Source: Poecilobothrus nobilitatus
Taxonomy: Eukaryota; Arthropoda; Insecta; Diptera; Dolichopodidae
DNA length: 64,000 bases
NCBI GenBank assembly: GCA_947095535.1
Contig: OX352772.1
Location: 378,523,643-378,587,642 of the forward strand
Direction: 5' to 3'
In this document: positions 1-10,680 of the stretch, one piece after another
Layout: each line of letters opens with the position of its first letter
Numbering within the stretch: the stretch's first letter is position 1
The notes under the pieces: generated by a model
The model's database searches: none
What the model was told of the DNA's origin: nothing
Seen by the model: the letters and a program-made list of their open reading frames with translations, nothing else
Translations under genes and position numbers: made by a program

Positions 1-1165
1 TGAGGACGTTATTATAATTGATTGTTGAGTTAGCTCGTAACCTTGAAAAGCTCATTATTAGGCATTTTCTAACATTTAGTTTGAGATTGTTGTTTCTGCA
101 CCATGAACTAAATTGGTTGAGATGATATTGCAACAACTCACAATCACGAATGAAAGTTATAGTTTTGCAGATTTTTTTATCATCAGCGAAACTGAGAAGA
201 CGTGAGTGGGATAAACAAAGCGGACTGTCACAGCTCGACGCTACGAAAAATAAAGGACCTAGATGGCTGCCTTGTGGCACTCCTGAATTTGCAACGTAAG
301 TTGCAGAAATGGTAGATCTAAAAAGGACCTGATATGACCTGATAACCATTTAAGGCTATGACTTGAAAATCTTACTGCTTTATGCTTTTCAAGGATAATT
401 TTATAGGGAATTAGATCAAATGCCTTACTGATATCTGTGAATACAACATCAACTTGTTTTTTAGTTTCCATTGTATTCAAAATATCAGAGACGAATTCAG
501 TCATATTAGTAACTGTAGATCTACCCTTTTGGAAACCATGTTGTTCTGGTGGAATAAATGGTTGACAATAATCAAGAAAATACGAGCACATTATTTTTTC
601 AAATAATTTGGGAATAGTTGACAGTTTAGCAATTACATTACTTCGCAACGAGCCTCTTTTTTATGTATCGGGTTAATAAATGAAAGTTTCCAGGGCTCGG
701 GGAAAGAGCCACTTTGAATTGACAAGTTGAATAATTTGCAAATGGAATCTACCAAATTTGGGGCACAAAATTTTAATATTATTGGTGGAACTTCGTCGGG
801 GCCGTACGTAAAGTCAGCTTTTAGAGCTAAGAGATGAGGCATTAAGGTATCTTCAGTTATTACAATGGTCTTAATGTCAAAATTTGAAAGAGATGGAGGT
901 TATCTAAATATGACTGATTTGGCTCAAAAACCCCGTTCTGGTAAGTACTGGAGAAGAATGTGGCAAAAAAGTTGGAGACAGTCTGCGAGTTATCTGATGT
1001 TGTTTCTTCGTAACGTAAAGCCATCAGTCCTACGTTTACTATTAACAAAATCATAAAAACGTCGCGGATTGGAATAAAATTGCAGGACCATCAGTCCTAC
1101 CTTTACTATTAACAAAATCATAAGAACGTTGCGGATTGGAATAAAATTGCGATTTAATTCTGTCA
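1..1165 (-). pseudogene. Reverse transcriptase domain of LINE-A (broken)
   Basis: RT core of the LINE-A ORF2 protein, which would copy the element RNA at the nicked target. Visible RT motifs: the LSTIPKLFEK / QHGFQKGRST block at about 500-620, motif A FTDISKAFD at 415-441, motif B GVPQGSHLG at 257-283, and motif C FADD at 179-190. The catalytic aspartates are therefore present. The frame changes near 640, near 850, and between motifs A and B, so no continuous ORF remains. The thumb continues toward base 1 and is cut by the window. A 67-base tandem duplication (1,021-1,082 and 1,088-1,149) lies in the linker upstream of RT. Confidence 0.85.
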
Positions 1166-1170
1166 ATATA

Positions 1171-3064
1171 ATTATACCCGTACGATAAGGATCGGGTATA
1201 TTAAAATTCCTCCTCCGTTTGTAACATCTCGAAATAAGCTAGCTAGCTATACCTTCAAAGATATGGATCGGATCAGTAAAAAATTCTAAGTCTATTATGC
1301 TTTGTCCGTCCGTCGGTCCGTGAACAAGATAACTCAAAAACTAAGAAAGCTAGAGTCTTGAAATTAACACAAAATATTCTTACAACAATTTGTAGGTTCC
1401 CTATTTTTTTTGGTTGAGATTCTGGTAGCTCTCGAACACCTAACTTTTAGGTAGAGATTTTATTTTTACAAATTTTTTCTGTACCCCCACCTGTTACGGA
1501 GCTACATACAGCCCTCCAAAGTTCTAAAAAGCTCTATATTTAAATCGTTATAACACAAGTTATATAAGGTATATCTTCAATTTGAAAACACCAAACGATT
1601 ACTGCTTTTATTAGCTTTAAAAAAATATATACAATAAATATATACTTGTGGCATAGGGTATCTTAGCGGTAAACTGTGAAACTTAATTTTGCAAAATTCT
1701 TGACTCTTTGTATCTTCCAAATGGTTTAAGTTAGAATCTTGAAGTTTTGAGAGAAGTTAGACCTTTGATAATAACTATGAGTCATTTCAGAAAATATTTT
1801 TGTATCGCCCTCCGTTTCGGAGCTATATGGTGTCAAAAACTGAAAAATTCCTTATTTTTAAACAGTTGTAACTTAGGAAGCTGCACACATTTTACTTCGG
1901 CCATATATAAAAATTAAAGCTCCAGTAATATATTTTCACGCTTGTTAAAGGTTTCTTTTAATTGTATAGGGTTCCAAAGTTACAGCCTCCAAAAATTGCA
2001 AAAAAGCCCTATTTTCAGATGTATATATTTCAGGCTCTGCGTAGTAGTTTTACAATCTAAAATCACTAGAAGACCGCACATTTTGTTAGCTCCATAAAGC
2101 AATATCAAAATTATGCAATATTTTGTAATTTATTTAAATTTAGCGTTATGTGAAAACCACTTTTTGCATGAAATTTCTTTTTTCATAACTCCGGCACGCC
2201 TTTTGATAGCAACCTGAAATTTTGAGACAAGAAAGAACTTTTAGAATTAGTATAAGTTCCTTTAGAAATTTTTTTTGTACCACTCCGTGTTTAAGAGCTA
2301 TTAGGGCTGAAAAATTGAAAATTTGCTATTTTTAGGCATCTGTAACTTAGGCACCTGCACACTTTTTTCTTCGGCAAGACATAAAAATTAAAGCTACAGT
2401 ATACTTTATTTTAGTATACTACTATATTTTTACGTATGTTAACGGTTTTTCTTAGTTGTATAAGGTTCTGTACGTACAGCTCCTCAAAATTCCAGAAAAG
2501 CCCTATTTTTACATTTTTTCATATTACTAAAAAACTTTTTAAATTTTAAAATTTTTGTGCAAGTTACAATTCTAAACAGTTTGTATTGTCTTTTGGAAAT
2601 GTGCGCTTTTAAAAACCGTTGGTTTACATTTAAATAAACAAAAAATACAACGGTTGCTTGAAGAATTTATATTTATATCATATTAGTATACATACTTATA
2701 TAACTCATGTTTATTTACATATACGATATGTCACTAATGAATGAATGATATATAATACATATTATGCTTAGTATAAATTGTTATACATTTGCCGCTTAGT
2801 ATTAAATGGTACTGTAGCATATTTGGAAAAGTTTTAGATTGATAATCGTTATGTTAGAATCTGCTTTTGAAGAATGTATAAACATATAGTTTGAATATAT
2901 GTACAACTCATAGTTCTAGAAATTATAGAATTCACCCAAATTATTTTAAAATACTAAAAAATTAAAAAAATAATATTATAAGCAGAGTGACAGGCTATGA
3001 ACATACTAATAGTTCGTACGGGTATCTAAGGTTGAGAAAGGCAACTGTATTCTTCCTCGTTTTT
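1171..3064 (+). mobile_element. Complete GTCC repeat (DINE-1/mini-me-like), nested in LINE-A
   Basis: Non-coding interspersed repeat of about 1.9 kb. It starts ATTATACCCGTACG (hairpin with a following CGGGTATA) and carries a GTCC-rich tract near 1,302-1,320. It ends CGTACGGGTAT (3,015-3,025) plus about 40 bases closing in TTCCTCGTTTTT. The 11-base ATACCCGTACG at 1,174 is the inverse of the one at 3,015. A second complete copy lies on the minus strand at 56,008-57,574. Dipteran mini-me/DINE-1 (Helentron-associated) repeats are known for GTCY tracts and subterminal inverted repeats. Assignment to that class is inference. Flanks read as one LINE ORF when it is removed. Confidence 0.75.
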
Positions 3065-4090
3065 AAATAAGGTATCAGATAGAATTTTGAATCTATTATA
3101 GATATCAAGAAAGGTGTTATAATGGGCAATGGAATTAGTTTCCATATATTTTTTCTATGAAGAATTTCGTTTGTTCCTCAGAGAACGCAATTCTTTAGAT
3201 GACCATGGCGCTGAATAGTTAGAGTATTCATGAGATTTTGTAGGAATTGCTAAGCGAAAACATGTTGTTAGCATCTCATAAAACTGTTTAAGGCTGATCT
3301 TCAGATTTGATGAAGAAAAAATTGATTCCACATTGAATGAGCCTATAAGTGAGTTTAATATATAAAATCAGTTTTGGCAAAATCAAACTTTAGATAATGC
3401 TCAGAAATAGAGGATTCATTGGAGGAGTTAACATAGAGAAATATATCTATCGAAGGGTGATAGTCGTCTATATTAGTGAAAGTTAATTCACTGGGGGATG
3501 CCAAACAGTTGTCATGATCTGAATCAAAGACAAGATCTAATTGTATCCCTAAGTTGTTTGTGACAGAACTAATTTGTTGTAGATCAAGACTATTTAAGCC
3601 ATCAATAAAAATTGAATCAAAGTTCTGTGAAATATTATCTGCAATCTATCAGAAATTATTTCTATCAGACCATAACTACATAACGTTTGGAAGATTGAAA
3701 TCACCTAGAACTAGAAGACTATGAAAAGTAGCAAGTTTACGGTAAATAATGCTTAACGAAATAATGAGCTCATTATAACTCTCAATTTTGTTAGAATTAC
3801 TAGGTGAATATACACAAGTATAATGAATAAATTAGCATTTAAGTGCCTAAAGCAAATTTGGACACAAATCATTTCAAATAGGTCAGTAGATGGCAAATCG
3901 ACTACACTACTCAAAAGCGTTATTTTGACAGCTAATAAAACTCCACCGCCGCGTTGGTCAAAAGAGGAGGTAATATTTCTATCAGTACGATAGACTAGAA
4001 AATCTTTACAAAACAGTTCCCCACTATTGAAATTAGAGTTGAGCCAAGTTTCAGACCAGGCTAGAATATCGTGCGGAAGAGTCATAGATT
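3065..4090 (-). pseudogene. APE-type endonuclease domain of LINE-A (broken)
   Basis: N-terminal half of ORF2, the nuclease that nicks target DNA. Visible motifs: SETWLN near 4,045, YRTDR and RGGGVLLAV around 3,930-3,995, GDFNLPNV near 3,685-3,720, and a late DDYHPS where SDH is expected. An open stretch covers 3,753-4,085. The frame then slips at about 3,800, and the remainder reads in other frames to the repeat junction at 3,064. The order matches APE endonucleases of CR1-like LINEs. Across the nested repeat it continues into the RT linker at 1,165. Confidence 0.8.
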
Positions 4091-4212
4091 TTAAAAACGC
4101 AGAGTGCGTTTTAGTACGTAGATCTGTTACGTTTTAGTAAAAGATCGAGAGATTCTGTGGTTTTTTGGATTGCGAAGAAATTTAAAATTTTTGCGCAGTT
4201 CAAATTTTTTTA

Positions 4213-5640
4213 TTAGTATTCCAGGAGGCCAGCTATTATATGATTTAAAATAAAGTGAAGCAAGTTATCTGGAATAGCAACTTTAAAAGAAGAGCAGCGT
4301 TTAGCTGCTATCTTAGAAATTGAAATACCATTACGAATACAGTCAACATTAATAATGTTTGTTAGGTGGTGATATAGATCACAAGGTTCTGTATTCGGAT
4401 GCAGGTGTGAGATAAATATAAATTTATTATGAGGGACCACTTGGAGTTTGAAGGGAAGACGATTACCTTCAAGTAGAGTAACAACATTGTTATTATTATT
4501 ATTATTAATGTTATTATAGTTGTTATTATTTTTATTAGTGTTACTGTTAGTATTATTAATATTATTATTATTACTATTATTAATATTATTATTATTATTA
4601 TCATTATTATTATTATTATTATTACTATTATTATTAGTATTATTATTATTATTATCATTATTATTATTATCATTAATTCTATTACGCTTATTATTATTAT
4701 TATTATTATTTCTGCTATTAGTACTGTTACTTCTGTTATTTCTACTATTATCATTAATACTATTATGTTTATTACTATTTTTAATTACAAAGTTACTATT
4801 TTTATTATTACTAATATTATTATTACTAATGGTTAATGGTCTTATGGTTAATATTTTCCTATTATAATTATTACTACGATTATTCTTAGTTTTAACATTA
4901 TTACTTCTACTATTGTTATTACTATTCCTATTATTATTATTATTATTACCGTTAATATTATTATTATTACTGCTAATATTATCATTACTATTACTATGAT
5001 CAATATTATTAATACTACCGCTATCAGCATTATTATTTTTGTTATTATTGTTGCTATTATTATCACTACTAAGATCATTATTATCATTATTATTGTTATT
5101 ATTATTATTATTATGAATATTATCACTAATATTTATATTATAATCACTATTATTATTTATTTTATTACTACTATTATTCACAACAATATTGTTAGAAGAC
5201 GACTTCGAACTTAAGTTCGGAGATATATGAACTAGTTCGTCCGTAAGATGTATATTTTCGGATTGAACCGGAAGGGGAGATTTTAGTTGAATCAAATCTC
5301 CACGAAGGTTGAAGGTTTGTTCAACCTCAGAACTGGCCCGTGTGAGTGGTTCCAACTCATTAGAAGAGAAACCTATTAGAACGCTCGCATCACTAACGAT
5401 AGAATCATTACAGTTAGGAACTTACAAGTTATAAGAATTTTTCAATTTATCGAAATCTTCCGTTAAGGATTCGAAGGCTAATGCTAGACCTGGCGAATTT
5501 TTTACTCTATCCGCCAATGGTGCTGTGAGTCCCATACATTTAGGATGGAATAACCACTTACAGCGCATGCACCTGTAGGCTCAGAATTTACTTCGCGACA
5601 TGTGACCTTATTACACATAGGCATTGTATGATATGTGAAG
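4213..5640 (-). pseudogene. LINE-A ORF1: PHD-type finger, Asn-rich tract, RRM-like C-terminus
   Basis: RNA-binding protein gene of LINE-A. From 5,424 down to 4,213 the frame is open for about 400 codons. One in-frame TAA (5,422-5,424) separates it from an upstream part that encodes CMRC, four residues, then HPKC (about 5,536-5,575), the Cx2C-x4-Hx2C end of a PHD finger. The first cysteine pair (CNKVTC) lies in a shifted frame just upstream. The middle is about 250 residues of mostly Asn with Ser, Ile and Lys, encoded by AAT/AAC repeats. The C-terminus (FIFISHLHP ... SFKVAIP ... GLLEY) resembles the RRM-like end of CR1-type ORF1. The usual WP before GLLEY is altered. The Asn tract makes this ORF1 unusually long. 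Confidence 0.7.
4482..5190. repeat. (ATT)n/(AAT)n trinucleotide-rich region inside LINE-A ORF1
   Basis: About 700 bases dominated by ATT/TTA on the plus strand. On the minus strand they read as asparagine codons in the ORF1 frame. Substitutions such as AGT, GAT, AAA and ATA interrupt pure runs but no base is lost or gained, so the frame stays open. Expansion by triplets explains why ORF1 remains open while ORF2 is broken. Ile- and Leu-rich ORFs on both strands here are shadows. Confidence 0.9.
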
Positions 5641-6680
5641 AGAAAAAAAATATAAATAAATAATAACAGTGTCAAATTAAAGTCATCGGCGAATCAAATA
5701 GGTACTAAGCCGAAAATCCGAACAATTTTATTTGTAATTTAATGAAATAAAATGAAAAATGAGAAAAAATAAAAAAATAAAAAAAATGACAACCACCGCA
5801 CAGAAACTAATGTTGTCAACGCTTAATACTAAAAACGTGTGGTCACGCTTTAAAAAAAAAAAAATTTTACCTAAATTACAACAAGAGTATAATAATCAAA
5901 AATAAACCGTTTGTTTGAAAATAATTATTTACTATATTAAAAAAAAAGATTTTATACCTATCATATTGAAAATTGGAAATTTTAAAAAGTTTTATTTAAA
6001 TTAAAAACAATTTACGAAACTAAATAAAAAATTCCTTTTTTACAAAAAAAAAATAAAGGAAATATAAGTATTAATACAAACAAACTGAATTTTGCTGTTA
6101 ATGTTTTGTATGCTAAAGTTTCTGCAAAAATAAATGCTACATCAAAACCTATTCCACTAAAAAATGAATATGCCGTTGATAATTTGCTCAATAAAAGCCA
6201 GAATGGAAATGATGATCAGATACTAGACAATAGTGAACGTCATACTCGTCAGACAATATTGACGAGAATGCGGAATTTCATAGCAATGCGGAAGAGCTTT
6301 AATTTTTTAAGTAACACTCATTATATCTTTTTTAGTTTGAAAACTGTAATATTTTTAAGTAGTTCAGTTTAATTTTTTTTTCTTATCCTTGCAAAATAGA
6401 CTATTTTTTTAAATCAGAATTTAATTTTAGATTTAAAATCATTCAAAATATTATATATAAATTCAAGAAGTATGTTAAACAAATTAGACAAAATTCATGA
6501 AATAATTAGCCAATACATCTATGCGAGATTTGGATATCAACTCATTTCATCCATTTTTATTGTAGATGGGCCACAATTTTCTAGATATGGTGCAAATGCT
6601 TACTACACTTTTGTTGCGATTTTGCTATATACAAAGAAAGGATCCGTTCCTTTACGGTACTAATTGGACAACTGATTCAG
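5641..6680. other. AT-rich stretch without a recognised gene
   Basis: Probably contains the 5' leader of LINE-A up to about 5,850, then A/T-rich filler. A plus-strand ORF at 6,106-6,372 (88 codons) matches nothing I recognise. At 6,429-6,540 (+) the sequence reads KILYINSRSMLNKLDKIHEII, which looks like the start of a LINE endonuclease, so a small 5'-end scrap of another LINE is possible. It loses resemblance after about 6,540. Confidence 0.4.
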
Positions 6681-6689
6681 GAGAGTTAG

Positions 6690-7100
6690 TGTTTTAAGTG
6701 ACTCCTTTCTTTGCTAGTTCGTCAGCTTTTTCATTTCTTTCAATATTACTAGGCACCAACAAGAAGGTTATGTTTAGCTTTTGCTTTTTAGGGCAAGTTC
6801 CTCTTGGCACTGCCTAACAAGCTTTGAGGTTGTAATGTTCGCGTTAATGGCCTTAATCGTGGATTGACTGTCTACACAGATGGCGACCATTATCATTTGT
6901 GTGTTATTCCCGTTCAAAATTCGAGCAGTCTCTCTAACTGCTAGTATCTCCGCCTGAAAGATGCTAGCTGCATCTGGGAGTCTTTAGGATTTTGAAATGT
7001 TGAGTTTCTCTGACAAAATACCAGCACCGACTCCTTTCTTCACCTTGGATCTATCGGTGAAGATAGTTACATCGAAGTTCTTTGTCACATCCGCTCCTCC
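6690..7100 (-). pseudogene. RNase H domain of the LOA-like LINE
   Basis: Too broken for a long ORF but clear by reading the minus strand: IFTDRSKVKKGVGAGI (first catalytic Asp; G of FTDGSK is changed to R), SIFQAEILAV (Glu), CVDSQSTIKA (second Asp), then LLVPSNIERNEKADELAKKG (final Asp). Spacing matches an RNase HI-type domain of LINEs, which removes template RNA. At least one stop lies after SEKLNISKS and another frame change near 6,800. Confidence 0.75.
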
Positions 7101-7228
7101 ATTCCGCTCTAGTCGGAAATTCTACGGCTGAATTGTTCCTGAAGTTTAGTTTGAGAACAGTGTAGTCGGTCATTGCAGGTGTAGAATTATTTGGTAATAT
7201 CTCCAGAATTTTACCGTGGTCGTATGGT

Positions 7229-8600
7229 CTAGTAGCAAACCACCCAGTGCACGTTATTAATGTATAAATCCGGGGATAAAAGAAATAAAATAGTACTCAG
7301 AGCATCAGTCGGAGACGATCGTAATGCTCTTGTAATGCCGATATTCCGATAATGCCCACTAATGCCGATTTCAAATCTATTTAGTTTTGTTATATTGTAT
7401 TTCCGATCCATAGGTAAGGATTGTGCGAACAACGTCCAAAGTGCCATATTTGGCTTCATACCCCATTTCTTGTCCATGGTTTTGTTGCAAGCATAGAGAC
7501 CAACTCTAAGAGCTCTGAGGGCTTGAGTCTAGAATAACGTATAGATACTTAGTACTAGTAGTTGGCTTTAGAGTATAATTCTTAAGTTTCGGGTTGACAA
7601 AAGTGGGTATTTTGTATTTTCTCATGAAGAGTACCATTTCAGTCTTTTCTGAGTTGACAGATAGGCCACAACTTGCGGCCCAGTTGTTAACTTTGTTTAG
7701 ACCCCTATCCATGATCACACTAATCACGGATATAAACTGACCTGATACTAATATCACCACATGATCCGCATACGCCACTATTTTATTGCTTCCTCATTAA
7801 GTTCTATTAAAATTTTGCTTATAACAATTAGCCATAGTAAACCTGATATTACACTTCCGTGTGGTTTACCCCTGTTGACTAATTTAGTAACACTACTGTT
7901 TCCCATTTTCGCATGAATTATTTTGGAACTAAGCATGGAGATAATCCAACGCTTCAGAAACTGCTCTGCCCCCACCTGGGTGAGAGCTTCTTAAATGAAT
8001 TGGGTGTTAACAATGTTAAAGGCATTGTTAAAAGCGTTGACTAATCTGGTAAACCAAAATACGCTCCATAGTTTTTAAGAGAAAAGAAGCTAAGTGGCGT
8101 GAAGTCTTTCGTAGACTCATGGCCTCTTATCTCTGCCTTTGGAATAAAGACTTTTCGGGCTCCTTCCAATTCCGGAGAACATGATTCAGTTTTAAATAGC
8201 TACTGAAAATGGCAACAAGCAACGAAATCGACAGCTTTAACGATTTTTGCAGCATGATCGGAATTATGCCATCCATGCCATGCGATTTATATGGAAAAAA
8301 ACTTTTGATTAAGGACGGACAGGATCTATCACTGGACAGAATCTTACAGATTCTAGCTGAATCCTTTTTAACAGCTTTTTTTACTTTCATAGTTTCAATA
8401 GATCGACAAAATTCCATCCAAGTGTGCTGCTTGGCTTGTTTGCTGGCTTTCTTATATACTTTTAGGCAATCTTTATAAGTTTGCCAGTATTTAAGTTTGA
8501 AGCAAATATTGAATATAGACCTGGTTAGACTTTTAAGGCTCCACGCTCGAGAGTACACGCTCCACGCTTCGCTCCACCAAGAGAGTTGGTTTTTTTTCCG
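7229..8600 (-). pseudogene. Reverse transcriptase of the LOA-like LINE (several frames)
   Basis: Pieces in order on the minus strand. 8,558-8,127: linker with YWQTYKDCLKVYKKA and the first RT block HGMDGIIPIML. 7,975-7,778: RT block NRGKPHGSVISGLLW, a mutated form of RGxPQGGxLSPLLW. 7,778-7,506: motif C MAYADHV followed by WAASCGLSVNSEKTEMVLF. 7,477-7,229: thumb with GISGHYRNIGITRALRSSPT. The catalytic pair at motif C is YADH instead of YADD, so one aspartate is lost. Stops and frameshifts separate the blocks. Confidence 0.75.
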
Positions 8601-8706
8601 CGACTAATTGGACACGAGACTTTTAAAGGCTATAAAGCTTCTAGTTCTTTTCAAAAGTTTCAATCGTTGTATCCGATCGTTCAATTTTGAAGATTCACAT
8701 CAAAGA

Positions 8707-9120
8707 CTATATATTTGTGATCTGAATAAGAGTTCTGACTAACACAAACCAGTTTGCAACTCCAATGCTATTATTGTTAGTAGATAAAGTAATGTCTATT
8801 ACCTCTTCCCACTTGTTATATCTGCCCGAACTTGAAAAGATAAAAGTGGGTGTGTTCCCACTATTACATATTTTAAGGTTAGTGTTAATTAGAAATTCAA
8901 ATAGTGACTCACCACGTTCGTTGTTCTCCGAACTAGCCCATAAGGAATGCCTAGCATTGGCATCACACCCGATGAATAGGTTGCTTTGCCTTGTTGCTCT
9001 AACAAGTTTTCGAACTTCCTCTGGTGGTGACGGATCGTCATGAGGCATATATACAGAGGAGATGTAGAGACTTTCTCCACCTAGCCCTTCTACTTCGATG
9101 ACAGTCAAATCGGACCTAAA
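8707..9120 (-). pseudogene. Endonuclease fragment of the LOA-like LINE
   Basis: An open stretch of 133 codons covering the second half of an APE-type endonuclease: YISSVYMPHD, IGCDANARHSLW (the GDFN-equivalent block), NERGESLFEF, then WEEVIDITL and a degraded end where SDH should be. The N-terminal NxR and ETWL blocks are absent, so the copy was truncated or its start eroded. It is followed downstream by the RT linker in another frame. Confidence 0.75.
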
Positions 9121-9202
9121 ATCTTAGTTAAGCAAAACATTGAATTGTTTTTTTACTAAAAAATGTAAGAAAATGTAAAACATGTAATATATCATTGTTT
9201 TA

Positions 9203-9640
9203 ATGAATTTTTCTATAAATAATAATACTAGGTATCAAAATATAGACCAGAGTGTGACGAAAGTAGTTTCGGCTTGGATTATTTATTTGACGAAAAGCAA
9301 TTCTTTTTTAAACCTGTTCCAACTGAAAAGGTCGCAATTTTCTAATGAGTCCATAAAGCTAATTAGCAGTTATTTATCCAATAGAACTCAATATGTTTAA
9401 ATAGGGTCGTATGAAAGCAATCATCGCGTAGTACATAAAGGTGTTCCACAGGGGTCAATTCTTGGACCACTATTGTTTCTCATCTACATCAATGATGTTT
9501 TTAATGTTCCCTTAAATATGGTACCTTAACTATGTATCCTTGATGATTCTTTGTTAGTTTTTAGTGAAGTATCGATGGAAAGTATGTTTAGAAACATGGA
9601 ATCAATTAGTGTTTTTCTTGTATCCAATTCTAATTTACGA
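9203..9640 (+). pseudogene. Isolated LINE reverse transcriptase fragment
   Basis: Plus-strand scrap covering RT motifs B and C only. It has ISSYLSNRTQYV, a stop, then [20 protein letters not shown] at about 9,437-9,499, and after another break ILDDSLLVFS near 9,537, where the first position of (Y/F)ADD is degraded but both Asp remain. It belongs to a different LINE from its neighbours on both sides. Family not resolved (Jockey- or RTE-like). Confidence 0.6.
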
Positions 9641-9800
9641 TGTATGACAAATTTTGTTTCTGATTTTTCTATTTACTAGCATTATTTTTCTTTGCTTTTT
9701 ATAATATGTTACAATTCTTCTTTTCTCAAAAGGGGATTATAATATATTATAAGTCTTTTTGTTTAAATTTTTTAATTAAATTTTATAATATCAATTTTAT
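9641..9800. other. T-rich spacer
   Basis: T-rich sequence between two LINE fragments. No gene or repeat recognised. Confidence 0.5.
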
Positions 9801-9806
9801 TTTCTG

Positions 9807-10676
9807 TTGCAATATTGTATCACCAAGATGGCCAACTTTTCTATCAATTTTTGCAATATTCGTGGTCTCGCATCAAACTGTTGCGCCGTAGAGGCACACT
9901 TATTCTCAGAAAGGCCAGCATTGTTAGCACCATGCGAAACTCAAGTTAAAGACGATAGTATTAATTTTAATATTAACGGCTATTCTTTGGTTTCGCAAAG
10001 GTTTTTGGTTTTTTGGTTTTCCATTACCCACAGAGGTGTCGCTTTATATATTCGTTTTGATGTAACTTTCAACACCAATTTAAAAGGCTCCAACCATATT
10101 TTTCATTATATATGGGTGTGTTGAAAAGTCTACGTGTTGAAAAGTCTACAATATTTTTCTGTTTGTTATACAGATCTTTCCAATTTAAAAGGCTCCAACC
10201 ATATTTTTCATTATATATGGATTAAACTACGTGTTGAAAAGTCTACAATATTTTTCTGTTTTTTATACAGATCTCCCCAAGCAAGTGAGTCTGAAACAGT
10301 TGTTGCCATTGAGGAACTATCGAATAACATCAACTCAGTCCTGATCCAACACCCGGATGCTGAGATTGTTATCGGTGGTGACATCAATGTTCACAACAAA
10401 AACTGGCTTCATTATTCTAGTCACACTTCACCAGAAGGCAGGCAAGTTGAATTATTTTCGAATCTCTTCCAACTTTCTCAACTTGTTAGAAACCCAACGA
10501 GGGTTCCAGATCAAAATGGCCATAATCAACATCTTCTGGACTTATTTCTAACCACAAATCCAGAAAAATACACAATTTCTGTTAACTTTCCGCTTGGTAA
10601 CTCCGACCATTACCTTGTTAAAACAAGTTTCCCAGAAGGTATATCCGCTAGTTCCAGCATAACCCTCAAAGATTAG
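9807..10676 (+). pseudogene. Endonuclease of the 9.8-12.6 kb LINE
   Basis: APE-type endonuclease in two overlapping frames. Motifs: SINFCNIRGLASN at the start, LLAPCETQV (catalytic Glu), GVALYIRFDV, FLYRSPQ, GGDINVHNKNWL (GDFN equivalent), LLDLFLTTN and GNSDHYLVK (SDH intact). The frame change falls exactly where a 105-base segment (10,075-10,179) is repeated (10,180-10,284). Since 105 is a multiple of three, the duplication did not itself shift the frame. Small indels and a stop in the first copy did. Confidence 0.85.
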
Positions 10677-10680
10677 TCTG

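Larger units (their letters stand above)
1..5640 (-). mobile_element. CR1-group LINE (LINE-A), split by a nested repeat, 3' end outside window
   Basis: A long non-LTR retrotransposon read on the minus strand: ORF1 (5,640-4,213), then endonuclease (4,090-3,065), then reverse transcriptase (1,165-1), which runs off base 1. A GTCC-type repeat (1,171-3,064) lies inside ORF2. Removing it rejoins the protein frame across the junction, giving a normal-looking linker ending in a PRRFYDFVN motif. PHD finger plus RNA-binding ORF1, an APE-type endonuclease and an RT with GVPQGSHLG are typical of the CR1/L2/Daphne/Kiri group. The exact clade is inference. Frameshifts and stops show the copy is dead. Confidence 0.85.
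6680..9130 (-). mobile_element. LOA/I-like LINE with RNase H, 5'-truncated and broken
   Basis: Minus-strand LINE remnant of about 2.4 kb reading endonuclease (9,108-8,707), linker and RT (8,600-7,229), then RNase H (7,100-6,690). An RNase H at the C-terminus together with a GCDANARH endonuclease motif is typical of LOA (Lian/Bilbo), I and R1-type elements. LOA is my best guess. ORF1 and the first part of the endonuclease are missing at the 9,130 end. Confidence 0.75.

Noticed and set aside
4362..5214. Ile- and Leu-rich ORFs on both strands over the ATT repeats
   Set aside because: They are frame shadows of the trinucleotide repeat. Only the Asn frame joins recognisable ORF1 ends.
6106..6372. 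88-codon plus-strand ORF as a host gene
   Set aside because: No motif, no splice or promoter support, AT-rich tail. Left as unassigned.
8209..8478. Plus-strand ORFs at 8,209-8,478 and 8,765-9,043
   Set aside because: Antisense shadows of the LOA-like endonuclease/RT, which has clear motifs on the minus strand.
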